DNA of 64,000 bases, from the NCBI RefSeq assembly GCF_963082655.1, contig NC_081553.1:210834117-210898116 (forward strand), read 5' to 3'. Position 1 is the stretch's first letter, and every line of letters starts with the position of its first letter. A program made the position numbers and the translations under genes. A model generated the notes under the pieces. That model was given only the letters and a program-made list of their open reading frames with translations. It searched no databases and had not been told where the DNA came from. This stretch comes from Stomoxys calcitrans (taxonomy: Eukaryota; Arthropoda; Insecta; Diptera; Muscidae). Positions 43,624 to 52,762 of the stretch are shown piece after piece.

Positions 43624-43904
43624 GGAGGCCACCGTAGCGCAGAGGTTAGCATGTCCGCCTATGACGGTGAACGCCTGGGTTCGAATTCTGGTGGTTTTCC
43701 CCTCCTAATGCTGGCAATATTTTTGAGGTACGCCGCCATGTAAAACTTCTCTTCAAAGAGGTGTCGCACTGCGGCACTCCGTTCGGACTCGGCTATAAAA
43801 AGAGGGCCCCTTATCATTGAGCTACACTACACTCATTGATATGTGAGATGTTTGCTCCTGTTCCTTAGTGGAATGGTTACGGGCAAAATTTCCAATTTGC
43901 ATTT
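43624..43904 (+). mobile_element. tRNA-derived SINE (SINE1) with 13-bp target duplication
   Basis: The 281-bp element begins GGAGGCCACCGTAGCGCAGA. It carries an A-box region GCGCAGAGGTTAGCATG and B box GGGTTCGAATTCTGG, then CTCCTAATGCTGGCAATATT, GTGTCGCACTGCGGCACTCC and TCGGACTCGGCTATAAAAAG. It ends CCTTAGTGGAATGGTTACGG plus an AAATTTCCAATTTGC tail. ACGTTTATAATAA is exact on both sides (43611-43623 and 43905-43917). This copy sets the element's boundaries. Confidence 0.9.
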
Positions 43905-43917
43905 ACGTTTATAATAA

Positions 43918-45320
43918 TCCTTTCAACATTTGAAATTCCAGCTCTTTTCTCAAGTGTTTTTTTTTTGTTTTGTTTTAATTGCTATTTAATTTTCTCTCAT
44001 ACAAAAAGAGTCCTTAAGAGTTTTTAAAACTAGACTTATCTATTTATATACCTAAATTGCTCCCTCCCTGTTTCTGGAACTCTACCCTTCTCCAAAGTTC
44101 TGTGTTCTATGTTCCTTTGTTTTATGTAAATAAAATTTTTTTTGATCTAAAAAACAAACTTTACTTAATTTATACATGAAAATTCTTACGCACAATGCAA
44201 AACAATTCGAAAATACAGAAAAAAATAATGCTATAAAAAGAAAAGACGAACATCTACTAAACTTCATACATACCTTTATATATATAAAAAAAAATATGAA
44301 ACTTTTTTTTTATATAACTCATTGGCATTTTGCATGCATTTTTTATTATCTTTTTTCTCTTTTACTATTTTTTAAACAATAAAATAAAAAATACTACATC
44401 ACAACAACATAAAGAAAAGGAAGAATGTAAAACATTTCTTTTTCAAATCTTATAATGCTTTCTTTAGACTATAACAACTAAACTAAAATAAATCAAGAAA
44501 TATCAGGAAAACAAGTTTATAATATACAAAAAAAAAAAAAAAACATTTTTAAGTGCTATATTATTTTTTTGTTTATTTTTTTTTCTAATATATTATTATA
44601 AACTTCACATGCGTATATTTTTGTAATACATAACAACAACAAAATATCTGCTGTCATAGTCATATCGATAATGAATAAATATTAATTTATAAACATATAT
44701 TCTCTATACATCTACAATATCATATACATAATAAATTCTATAACTATATAACTAATTAATTAAAAAAAAAAACAATAAATATATATGTATGCTTATATTA
44801 TATAACATACTCGTCGTATATCCCAAATCCCCATGTGATTGTAATGATATACAAATAAACAATATATAAATATTTAACACTTAGTCTGTAGCTATGTATT
44901 AGCAATATTTACTAACTCCGTATTTATATAGAAATACATATATATCACAACCAAAACACCATACACAAAGAGACCTTTGTATGTAACATATTTTTGCTGT
45001 ATTTTGTGTATTCTTCTGAAAGTTCTGCTTCTATGAGAACAAAAAGTGGTACCATTGGTATTGACCTTACTGACTGTGTTTTTGGTAAACTAAAAAAAAA
45101 ATAAGCGACAATGTTCCATTGTGCTTTCATCCAAATTGCATTTTTGATTATGTGTATATATATAAAGTTTTTTTTTTAATTATTTTGATTTTTTTAAGTT
45201 GATTTATGTAAATGAAATTCCTAGGCGACATCCTGTTGAGTGTCCATTAAAACATATAATAATAAAATTTTATTTGCTTAACAATATTTTAATTTATTTT
45301 TAACCATATGAAGACGTTAA
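43918..45320. other. Repeat-free AT-rich block, possible 3' UTR or gene desert
   Basis: This is the longest repeat-free stretch in 37-50 kb. It has many AATAAA words, for example GTAAATAAAATTTTTTTTG near 44127 and ATAATAATAAAATTTTATTT near 45258. Coding potential is nil. It could be a 3' UTR separated by insertions from a gene, but no exon connects to it. Confidence 0.35.
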
Positions 45321-45324
45321 TATA

Positions 45325-45561
45325 TTGGTTTGCCCAAAAAGTAATTGCGGATTTTCCATATAGTCGGCGTTGACAAATTTTTTCACAGCTTGTGACTCTG
45401 TAATTGCATTCTTTCTTTTGTCAGTTATCATCTGTTACTTTTAGCTTGCTTTAGAAAAAAAGTTTAAAAAAAGTATATTTGATTAAAGTTCATTCTAAGT
45501 TTTATTAAAAATGCATTTACTTTCTTTTAAAAAATCCGCAATTACTTTTTGGGCAACCCAA
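45325..45561 (+). mobile_element. Mariner-type MITE, 237 bp
   Basis: The termini TTGGTTTGCCCAAAAAGTAA and TTACTTTTTGGGCAACCCAA are inverted repeats, with TA on both sides (45323-45324 and 45562-45563). The interior includes GTTGACAAATTTTTTCACAG and AGTTTTATTAAAAATGCATT, and no transposase. The copy at 52526-52762 is the same length in the other orientation. Confidence 0.85.
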
Positions 45562-45704
45562 TACATTGTAAGGCGGCCAAAAAGTCTACCCAAATATATT
45601 TCCATTCTAATTGATTACATTTGGATAGGTTGTAGTGGTGATCTGCTATGGTTAGGTTGCAAAATTGCAAATTTTGCTTATGAACATTCGATTAAGGAAC
45701 AGTG

Positions 45705-45957
45705 AGTGTAGTCCGATTGAAGTTTAAGCTCAATGATAAGGGGCTTCCTTTTTACAGCCGAGTCCGAACGGCGTGCCGCAGTGCGACACCTCTTTGGAGA
45801 GAAGTTTTACATGGCATAGTACCTCACAACTGTTGCCAGCATTAGGAGGGGAAAACCACCGTTAAAAAATGTTTTTTTCTAATGACCTCGCCGGGATTCG
45901 AACCCAGGCGTTCAGCTTCATAGGCGGAAATGCTAACCTCAACGCTACGGTGGCCTC
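45705..45957 (-). mobile_element. tRNA-derived SINE (SINE1), reverse
   Basis: Read in reverse: GGAGGCCACCGTAGCGTTGA, GGGTTCGAATCCCGGCGAGG (B box), TCCTAATGCTGGCAACAGTT, GTGTCGCACTGCGGCACGCC and TCGGCTGTAAAAAGGAAGCC. It is complete except for its tail. Confidence 0.8.
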
Positions 45958-46060
45958 CATGGTTAGGTTAGCTTAGGATTAAGCGGCAGTCTGCCATCAG
46001 TCTCACTTAAACGTTTTCGTTCATTGTGATACCACACGGACAGAAGTAGAAAAATGCCTT
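45958..46060 (-). mobile_element. SINE2 3' half, reverse
   Basis: GGTTAGGTTAGCTTAGGATT is followed by GGCAGTCTGCCATCAG and TCATTGTGATACCAC, the complement of the SINE2 body and tail seen at 39009-39174. The tRNA-like head is missing. Confidence 0.65.
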
Positions 46061-46069
46061 CTAGATCCT

Positions 46070-46386
46070 GTCGTTGAACCATCCAGATCGCTTTAAAAAG
46101 CCCAACAACTGGCGAATGTTCATATACGCTAAATCAGACAAGTTCTCAAAGAAATGAAAGTGAAACTCATACACAACAGATATAGTCTCTTTTTCCTCGA
46201 CATTCTCACAGAAATCACAAAAATCGTTACTTGCAACCTTGGGTCTGTCAGCATGTTTTCCGATCAGACAGTGACCAGTGTCATGACGGACACAATGACT
46301 GAGACGTCCGTTTTAGCCAGCGATAGTAAAGCGGTAGACCTCTTCAAGTCTAGACCAGGCCACATGATCTTGGAATGCCCAGAGCA
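46070..46386 (-). mobile_element. LINE C-terminal fragment
   Basis: The - strand contains DTGHCLIGKHADRPKVASND and FCDFCENVEEKETI, the TGHCxxxxH and CxxCxxxxE(E)T blocks that follow the RNase H domain in insect LINEs. An in-frame stop precedes it. It is bounded on the right by a MITE fragment. Confidence 0.65.
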
Positions 46387-46480
46387 TAGAGCTGGCAAAA
46401 TATCCATGGTACTATCGATATTTAATTTTTTGGCTAAATATCGTTCTATTTTTTTTCTATCGATATTTTGACAAAGATCC
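46384..46480. mobile_element. MITE with AGAGCTGGCAAAATATC end
   Basis: CATAGAGCTGGCAAAATATC with TATCGATATT words matches the termini of 14067-14384. Only one clear end remains. Confidence 0.5.
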
Positions 46481-46511
46481 GCCATTGGCAAATTTAAAAA
46501 AAAAAAACAAT

Positions 46512-47165
46512 AAATGCGTGCTAAGTTCGGCCGGGCCGAATCTTATATACCCTCCACCATCGATTGCATTTGTCAAGTTCCTTGAATGACTTTTTCAAAT
46601 AGAAAAACACCAGTCATGGAAAAACATTGCGCCGTCTAGAAGCCCAAGAAGTCTAATCGGGAGATCGGTTTATATGGCGGCTATATCAGGGTATTGACTG
46701 ATTTAGACCAAACTTGACAAAGTAGTTGGAAATGATGTCAAAATACCACGTGCAAAATTTCAGCCAAATCGGATAAGAATTGCGCCCTCTAAAAGCTATA
46801 GAAGTCTAGACCCTGGGTAGGTTTATATGGCAGCTATATCAGGTTATATACCGATTTAGACCATACGTGGAACAGTTGTTGGAAGTCATACCAAAATGAC
46901 ATAGGCAAAATTTCAACCATATTGGATAAGAAGAAGAAGAAGTCTAATCGGGAGATCGGTTTATATGGCGGCTATTTCAGGGTATGGACTGATTAAGAAT
47001 TGCGCCCTTTAGAAGCTCAAGAAGTCAAGACCAAAGGTCGGTTTATATGGCAGCTATATCAAAACATGGACCGATATGGCCCAATCCCAACCGACCTACA
47101 CTTAATTCTTTGTGCAAAATTTCAAGCGCCTAGCTTTACTCCTTCGCATGTGAGCTTTCAAGTTT
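46512..47165 (+). repeat. Family B repeat, 3'-truncated
   Basis: It starts TGCGTGCTAAG plus the palindrome TTCGGCCGGGCCGAA (46526-46540) and ATATACCCTCCACCATCG. Units carry GATCGGTTTATATGGCGGC and AAAATTTCAGCCAAATCGG. It stops in AGCTTTACTCCTTCGCATGT before the GACGGAC run. A (GAA)n expansion near 46930 lies inside one unit. Confidence 0.75.
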
Positions 47166-47339
47166 GACGGAGTAGAAAACACGCGCCGAACATTTCTCAC
47201 ATTTGAACTCCTAATGGTGGCTCATCATGTGCTGGTTCAACTACAATTGCAAAAAGGCAGACTCGTGTACTTGCGTGGACTGTCATGTAACCGAAGTCTT
47301 TCCTTGAGGGCAAGGGTTTTGGTTTTGTGTCTGGTAAAG

Positions 47340-47694
47340 TCTGATTTACCCTGGCTGCGGATCACATGAAGACTTGTCGGGAAACGCAAGGAGCTGTGCT
47401 GGGTTCCGGTCATCAAGGGGTGATGGGAAACGAAGTGACTGAAGAGATGACTAGGTATGGGTTGCGTAAGCACTCGGAGAGTGCAACGTCTATGGTGGAC
47501 CCACCTCTGTATTGGCTGACTCGGCTTGGGCTGGAGTTGTGGGCTGCAGGATTGCCAAGACCCTGTGGCCAAGGTTCTTCGGAACAAGGACTTCAATTGT
47601 TCTTGAGCTGGGAAAGCGTAACCTTGGATTGCTGTTGGGGCAAGCTGATTGGCCACTGCGGTTGCCAGGCGAGTTTTCTATAACCTAACCTAGC
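47340..47694 (+). mobile_element. LINE RNase H C-terminal fragment
   Basis: GSGHQGVMGNEVTEEMTRYG corresponds to the VPGHxGxxGNExADExAR block that ends LINE RNase H domains, followed by SATSMVDPPLYWL. A shifted frame gives the TGHC-like region (ATTGGCCACTGCGG at about 47648). It ends TTTTCTATAACCTAACCTAG, a TTAGG-like tail. Confidence 0.65.
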
Positions 47695-47699
47695 CTAGT

Positions 47700-49000
47700 G
47701 GACTGCTATGGAGATAAAGTGCAACATAAGGACCATGCAACAGGTACAGATAACATGTCTTGACATAAGCGGACCGGTGAGGACCAATCCCACTAAGGCA
47801 CTGGAGACCATTCTAGATATCCGACCCATTGACATACAGATTATGTGTGAGGCAGCCACTGCGAGGCTTGAGGCGATGGGAGAATGGGTTGAGTATGGGA
47901 GCAGCTCATACCATCGCGGTACAATCGAGGCGACGATAGGAGACCTGGAAGGAAGGGAAAAGATTTCCGATCGGATACCCGAGACACTTGAAGTCGAGTG
48001 CGAGGTACTGCTGCCAGCGACACAGTTTTGCATTGACGGAACCCTAGTATTGCCTTCTGGAAGATCATGTTACACGGATGGATCAAAGCTAAAGGACAGA
48101 GTGGGCCTGGCGATCTACATTGAGAACCCAGGGACTAAGATCTGCTTCAGACTGCCTGACCATAATACGTTGCTGCAAGTGGTATGGTGCTAACGCGAGG
48201 ACGTTGAGTGTGAACATCTTTACGGACAGTAAAATTGCTATAAGCGCAATAACAACCAGGACGGTAAGGTCACGGACAGTCTTGCAGTGTAAGAAGGAGA
48301 TTAACGTCTACTCTGAGGAAGGCAAAATCCGTATCGTTTGGGTGCGAACCATAACGGAGTAAGGAAAAATGAAAGGACAAAAGATTTGTCGGTGAAGGCC
48401 AGAAAACTGCTGTCAATAAACTTGGATAACCCGAAGCCTTTCGGGTCAACGCCGTCCGAGTTAGGGGCGTCGGCGACAAATGCGCAATCAACCCTATGGA
48501 ACAGCGAAACGGTCGGTAGGACGGCGAAAATCCTATGGGGGGATCCAGATTGTGAGACGACGAGGCTATTACTGAAAGGAAGTAAGAAGGAGGTCAGTAT
48601 AGCTTTTAGGCTATTACTGAAAGGAAGTAAGAAGGAGGTCAGTATAGCTTTTGGTATGATAACGGGACACATAGGACTACGAGCTTATTTATGTAAAATC
48701 GGTGCGGCAAGTGATAGCATGTGTAGGTCATGCGGGGAAGATGACAAGACGTTGCAACATTTCCTTTGTCATTGCTCGACTTTCGCTTCTAATAGATACC
48801 GGCACTTAGGTGGGGGCACAATACCAGACATCAACCAACTTAGGTGGGTGGCATGGAAAACAATTAAGGATTTTGTAAGTAGCATGGAATTTCTAACTTA
48901 GATTTTCTTTTCGAGGTTATTTTAAAGTTTTTAGAGCGCACAACAAGCCAATTACTGGCTTAGGTGTATGTCTATAGTTACATGGGGCGGCTTAATATCT
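47700..49000 (+). pseudogene. LINE with RNase H domain and zinc-knuckle tail, broken
   Basis: The coding text covers TKALETILDIRPIDIQIMCE (region after the reverse transcriptase) and the RNase H start SGRSCYTDGSKLKDRVGLAI. After a frame shift it continues with VNIFTDSKIAISAITTR, then RIVWV and, in another frame, NGVRKNERTKDLSVKARK, and last MCRSCGEDDKTLQHFLCHCS. At least two frame changes near 48190 and 48350 inactivate it. An exact 45-bp duplication (48563 and 48608) doubles RLLLKGSKKEVSIAF in frame. The 3' end ACAACAAGCCAATTACTGGC, then TTAGGTGTATGTCTATAG matches the LINE at 13.6 kb. Confidence 0.82.
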
Positions 49001-49019
49001 GTGATTACGCTTGTAATCA

Positions 49020-49520
49020 CAAATCTTTTAACCTTTTGGCTGCTGCACGTGGCAATGCAAATAAAAAGTTTCTACCCACATTTCCTCCAGGTCGCCATAG
49101 AAGAAATATTCGCTCGCCACATAGTGCGCCGCATCACCTATGCCACGTAGTCGTCCTACGCCAGCGGGCTTACGCAGAACAAACGAATGCCCGAAATCAA
49201 AAGAGCGCCATGTCTCTGACTCCCTTAGTCTGAGGATAGTCTTTAACGCCGCGTACTCCACGTTATAGTGTAAAGGTCTCAGATCAAGTATCGCATTCAG
49301 TGCTGCTTTTGGATCACTCCTTTTTACCCCCGATTTCAGCAACGCAGCATTATTCTGTACCATCTCAAACATACCGCGAAGACACACCTTCTCGAGAATC
49401 CGGTGCCAAACCTGGCACCCATAGGTGAGTATCGTACAAAACACAGCAGTGTACATCCAGTGCACCGTACTTGGCCCAAGTCCCCAACTTCTACCTTTCG
49501 ACTAGCGACATGAGGAGAGC
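49020..49520 (-). mobile_element. LINE fragment, region after reverse transcriptase
   Basis: The - strand reads MHWMYTAVFCTILTYGCQVW, VQNNAALLKSGVKRSDPKAA and LNAILDLRPLHYNVEYAALK, the same domain as the start of the 47.7-kb LINE (both have an AILDLRP/TILDIRP motif), pointing the other way. 5' and 3' parts are missing. Confidence 0.72.
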
Positions 49521-49901
49521 GCATTCAGCCCCAGTTTGCCCTCAGCTAGTGATGCATTGATAATTCTGCCCTTAAGCATCATCAGTCAAATTCATCAGAA
49601 GATAGGGAACTGTCATATTAATCAGAGAACGACAAATGGACCCCAACTCCGCGTTATTAAAATCCCCTGATATATCCAAGATGACCGTCAAAGTGAATTC
49701 GACTGTTCCCCTCTAGGCTGACCCATGGTGTAGGCATGCTGGCAGCCGCTTATCAACTATGAGTCAAGAAGATCCATTCTTATAGAATAAATGCTTCTCT
49801 CTCAATATGATGTCGGTCTTGTCTTTAGTTTTAGGGTCCGGTGATAGCTTCATGGCCCAAAAATTGCAAGCCTTGCTTCAGTTAAAAATTTTGATATGGT
49901 A
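49521..49901. other. No recognised feature
   Basis: Mixed sequence, perhaps old LINE flank. No exon, RNA gene or repeat end could be supported. Confidence 0.35.
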
Positions 49902-49976
49902 TTGGGTTGCCCAAAAAGTAATTGCGGATTTTTCATATAGTCGGCGTTGACAAATTTTTTCACAGCTTGTGACTCA
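49902..49976 (+). mobile_element. Mariner-type MITE, left end only
   Basis: TTGGGTTGCCCAAAAAGTAA, TTGCGGATTTTTCATATAGT and CGGCGTTGACAAATTTTTTC match the first 75 bases of the 237-bp MITE, which then stops. Confidence 0.75.
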
Positions 49977-49995
49977 ATAGAATTTACCTTCAATA

Positions 49996-50782
49996 AGTAA
50001 AATCGTGCTATGTTCGGCCGGGCCGAATCTCATATACCCAACACCATGGGTAGCATTTGTCGAACTCTTTCCCAATATCTCTTTTTTGGCAAACAAAGGA
50101 TAAAAGAAAAGAATTGCTATGCTATTGGAGCTATATCAAGTTATGGTTCATTTCGGGCCATAATTGAATTGAATATTGGATAGTAGAAGTCAGTCAGAAG
50201 TGTAAAATTTCAGCCAAATCTAGTAAGATTTGAGCTCTTTAGGGGCTGAAGACGAGATCGGTTTATATGGGAGCTGTATTAGGCTATAAACCGATTCAGA
50301 CCATATTCGACACGTATGTTGAAGGTCATGGGAGAAGCCGTTGTACAAAATGTCAACCAAATATATCAGGTTATGGACCGATTTCCACCATACATAGCAC
50401 AGTTGTTGGAAGTCATAACAAAACACATAATGCAAAATTTCACCAAATCGGACAAGAATTGCGCCTTCTAGTGGTTCAAGAAGTCAAGATCCAAGATCGG
50501 TTTATATGGCAGCTTTATCAAAACATGGACCGATATCGCCCATTTACAATACCAACCGACCTACACTAATAAGAAATATTTGTGCAAAATTTCAAGCGGC
50601 TAACTTCGAAAGTTAGCGTGCTTTCGACAGACAGACGGGCGGACGGACATGGCTAGATCGACTTTAAATGACATGACGATCAAGAAAATATATACTTTAT
50701 GGGGTCCTAGACGCATATTTCGAGATTTTACAAACAGAATGGGGAAATTAGTATACCCCCATCCTATGGTGGAGGGTATAAA
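49996..50782 (+). repeat. Family B repeat, internally short copy
   Basis: Both ends are present: the palindrome TTCGGCCGGGCCGAA (50013-50027) with ATATACCCAACACCATGG at the start, and CCATCCTATGGTGGAGGGTA at the end. There are fewer units inside than in 41897-43178, so unit number varies between copies. Confidence 0.8.
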
Positions 50783-50789
50783 AATCGTT

Positions 50790-51389
50790 GAATTTATGAT
50801 TTTTTTTATGTTTTAAGGTTGTGAAAAATAACTTGTTTTGAAACAGTGCTGTGCAAAAAAATAGCAATTTAAATTAATAATTTGTTGGAAAAATTTATTT
50901 TCTTATTTTTTCCAGTATAAATAAAGGTTCAATACTAATTGAATTATCTAAAGTCAAGCATACTTGTAATAGGCCATGTATGTATGTATTATTTACCCAT
51001 ATACAGCAGCAGGTCTAACTAAACACATTTACATAGTCTGCACACTTAGTATCAGTATCAAACCTAAAGAAGCAAATGCTATAGAATAAAGATATATAAT
51101 TTTTTTCAAATAAACCAAGAAAACCCCAAAGTATTTTCAAATTTAAATGAAATTTAATTTGCAGCACATAACCACTACCTACCAATGGTGATACGCCATG
51201 TAGTGTGGATAAAAATCAATGGGACTTAGGAAACCCCATAAATGCTCAACGACTCATTTACATGCCTTCTACTGCCACCAAATTCATTTGGCATTTAGTT
51301 TGTCCGGCCAAGTCGGACGTTCAACATCTTTGGTGTTGATAAATTTTCATTTTACTTGAACAGACAGAGAAGTTAAGTTCACATGCATC
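50790..51389 (+). other. Low-repeat 5' region of the small-protein gene
   Basis: This segment lacks repeat words and leads into the first ATG at 51390, so it probably holds the promoter and 5' UTR. No TATA box or initiator stands out clearly. An upstream ATG at 51383 opens a 19-codon frame that overlaps the main start and stops at 51442. Confidence 0.45.
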
Positions 51390-51606
51390 ATGAAACCTTT
51401 AAAAAATGGCGCATTTGCCAATACAGCAACGGGTTATGGTAAAAAAACACATTACGCAAATCCTTCTCTAAAATATTCACCAAAGCCAACAAAGGCCGAA
51501 TTGAAAACACCCAAAGAAGATGATCCCAAGTCCCAGCAGAAGAAGGTGGAAGATGCTGATACAGATTTAAATTCTGGTTTTGGAAATTATCTGAGATCGA
51601 GCCAAG
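51390..51606 (+). CDS. Small membrane protein, exon 1 (unknown family)
   Basis: The ATG at 51390 opens 72 codons ending at a consensus donor (CAAG|GTAAGTAA at 51607) with one base of a split codon. The encoded part is polar and basic, rich in K, P, S and D (KYSPKPTKAELKTPKEDDPK), with no signal peptide, so the N-terminus is probably cytosolic and disordered. Spliced to 55109-55236 it makes a 114-residue protein with one membrane segment near the C-terminus. I do not recognise the family. The short out-of-frame ATG just upstream could lower its translation. The repeat-free setting and canonical splice signals support a real exon. Confidence 0.72.
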
Positions 51607-51639
51607 GTAAGTAAAAACCAAAAAAGTGTAGCAAAAGTG

Positions 51640-51860
51640 TAAAAGTCGGGCGGAAGTAACAATGTAATACCTAAGCCAACTTGGTGGATATAGAACAACA
51701 TGTAATCGAATTGAAAAGAATTGATTTAAATATGATTCAATTTCAATGAAATGTTGACTTCTTTCTAATAAAAAGAATAGTCCTTCGGGAAATCATATCG
51801 AAAAATGTCACCCCTTTTAAGTTACAGATAGATTTGCACCATACAAATTTCCCTTAAGGA
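51640..51860 (+). repeat. Family A 5' fragment
   Basis: AAAGTCGGGCGGAAGTAACA, then a decayed boundary box (TACCTAAGCCAACTTGGTGG) and GATTTAAATATGATTCAATT match the start of family A copies. The rest is absent. Confidence 0.5.
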
Positions 51861-51879
51861 ACATGGGATACTTCTCTCA

Positions 51880-52004
51880 TATCAATGAGTGCAGTCCGAT
51901 TACAGTTAAGCTCAATAATAAGGGACCTCCTTTTTTGTGCCGAGTCCGAACGGCATGCCGCATAGCAACACCACTTGGTAGAGAAGGTTTAACATGACAA
52001 GGTC
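51880..52004 (-). mobile_element. SINE1 fragment, reverse
   Basis: CTCATATCAATGAGTGCAGT, AAGCTCAATAATAAGGGACC and GCCGAGTCCGAACGGCATGC are the complement of the SINE1 3' half. It breaks off before the tRNA-like head. Confidence 0.7.
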
Positions 52005-52204
52005 AGTGTTGCCACTCAAGAAAATTATTTCCTACCAATATTTAAGAAAAATCCTACCAAATGTTCTACAAGCCAAGAATGCAACCTAGACCAGATCGTC
52101 TTAATATTTATAAAGGATCTAGCCATGGCCCCTTCGTCTGTCTGTTGAATTGACTCTACAGCCTATAAAAATATCGGCCATAGTTAAAGATGCAGACGTA
52201 AAGA

Positions 52205-52510
52205 CAGAGGCCACCTTAGCGCAGAGGTTAGCATGTACGTCTATGATGCCAGGGTTCGGATCCTGACGAGAACATTGGAAAAATTTTCAGACGTGTGGTT
52301 ATTCCCTCCTAATGCTGGCAACATATATGAAGTACTGTACCATTTGGTATGGCAGCCGTGTATAAACTTCTCCGAAAATAGGTGTCGCACTGCGGAATGC
52401 CGTTCGGACTCGGCTGTAAAATGGAGGCCCCTTATCATTGAGATTAAACTTGATTATGAGACGTTTGTCCCTGTTCCTTAATGGAATGTTCTTGGGCAAA
52501 TTTGCATAGT
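52205..52510 (+). mobile_element. tRNA-derived SINE (SINE1)
   Basis: GAGGCCACCTTAGCGCAGAG, GGGTTCGGATCCTGACGAGA (B box with one change), TAATGCTGGCAACATATATG, GTGTCGCACTGCGGAATGCC and TCCTTAATGGAATGTTCTTG give the full element order. It lies in the intron of the small-protein gene. Confidence 0.8.
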
Positions 52511-52525
52511 TTTAGATTATACCTA

Positions 52526-52762
52526 TTGGGTTGCCCAAAAAGTAATTGCGGATTTTTTAAAAGAAAGTAAATACATTTTAAATAAAACTTTGAATGAACT
52601 TTAATCAAATATACTTTTTTTACACTTTTTTTCTAAAGCAAGCTAAAAGTAACAGCTGATAACTGACAGAAGAAAGAATGCAATTACAGAGTCACAAGCT
52701 GTGAAAAAATTTGTCAACGACGGCTATATGAAAAATCCGCAATTACTTTTTGGGCAACCCAA
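52526..52762 (-). mobile_element. Mariner-type MITE, 237 bp
   Basis: The termini TTGGGTTGCCCAAAAAGTAA and TTACTTTTTGGGCAACCCAA are perfect inverted repeats, with TA on each side (52524-52525 and 52763-52764). The interior is the complement of 45325-45561. No ORF is present. Confidence 0.87.

Noticed and set aside
43624..43700. tRNA gene at the SINE1 head
   Set aside because: The cloverleaf is incomplete, and the same head with the same body recurs at eight places, so it is a SINE.
47237..47656. 139-residue - strand ORF
   Set aside because: It is antisense to the LINE RNase H fragment and has no recognisable motif.
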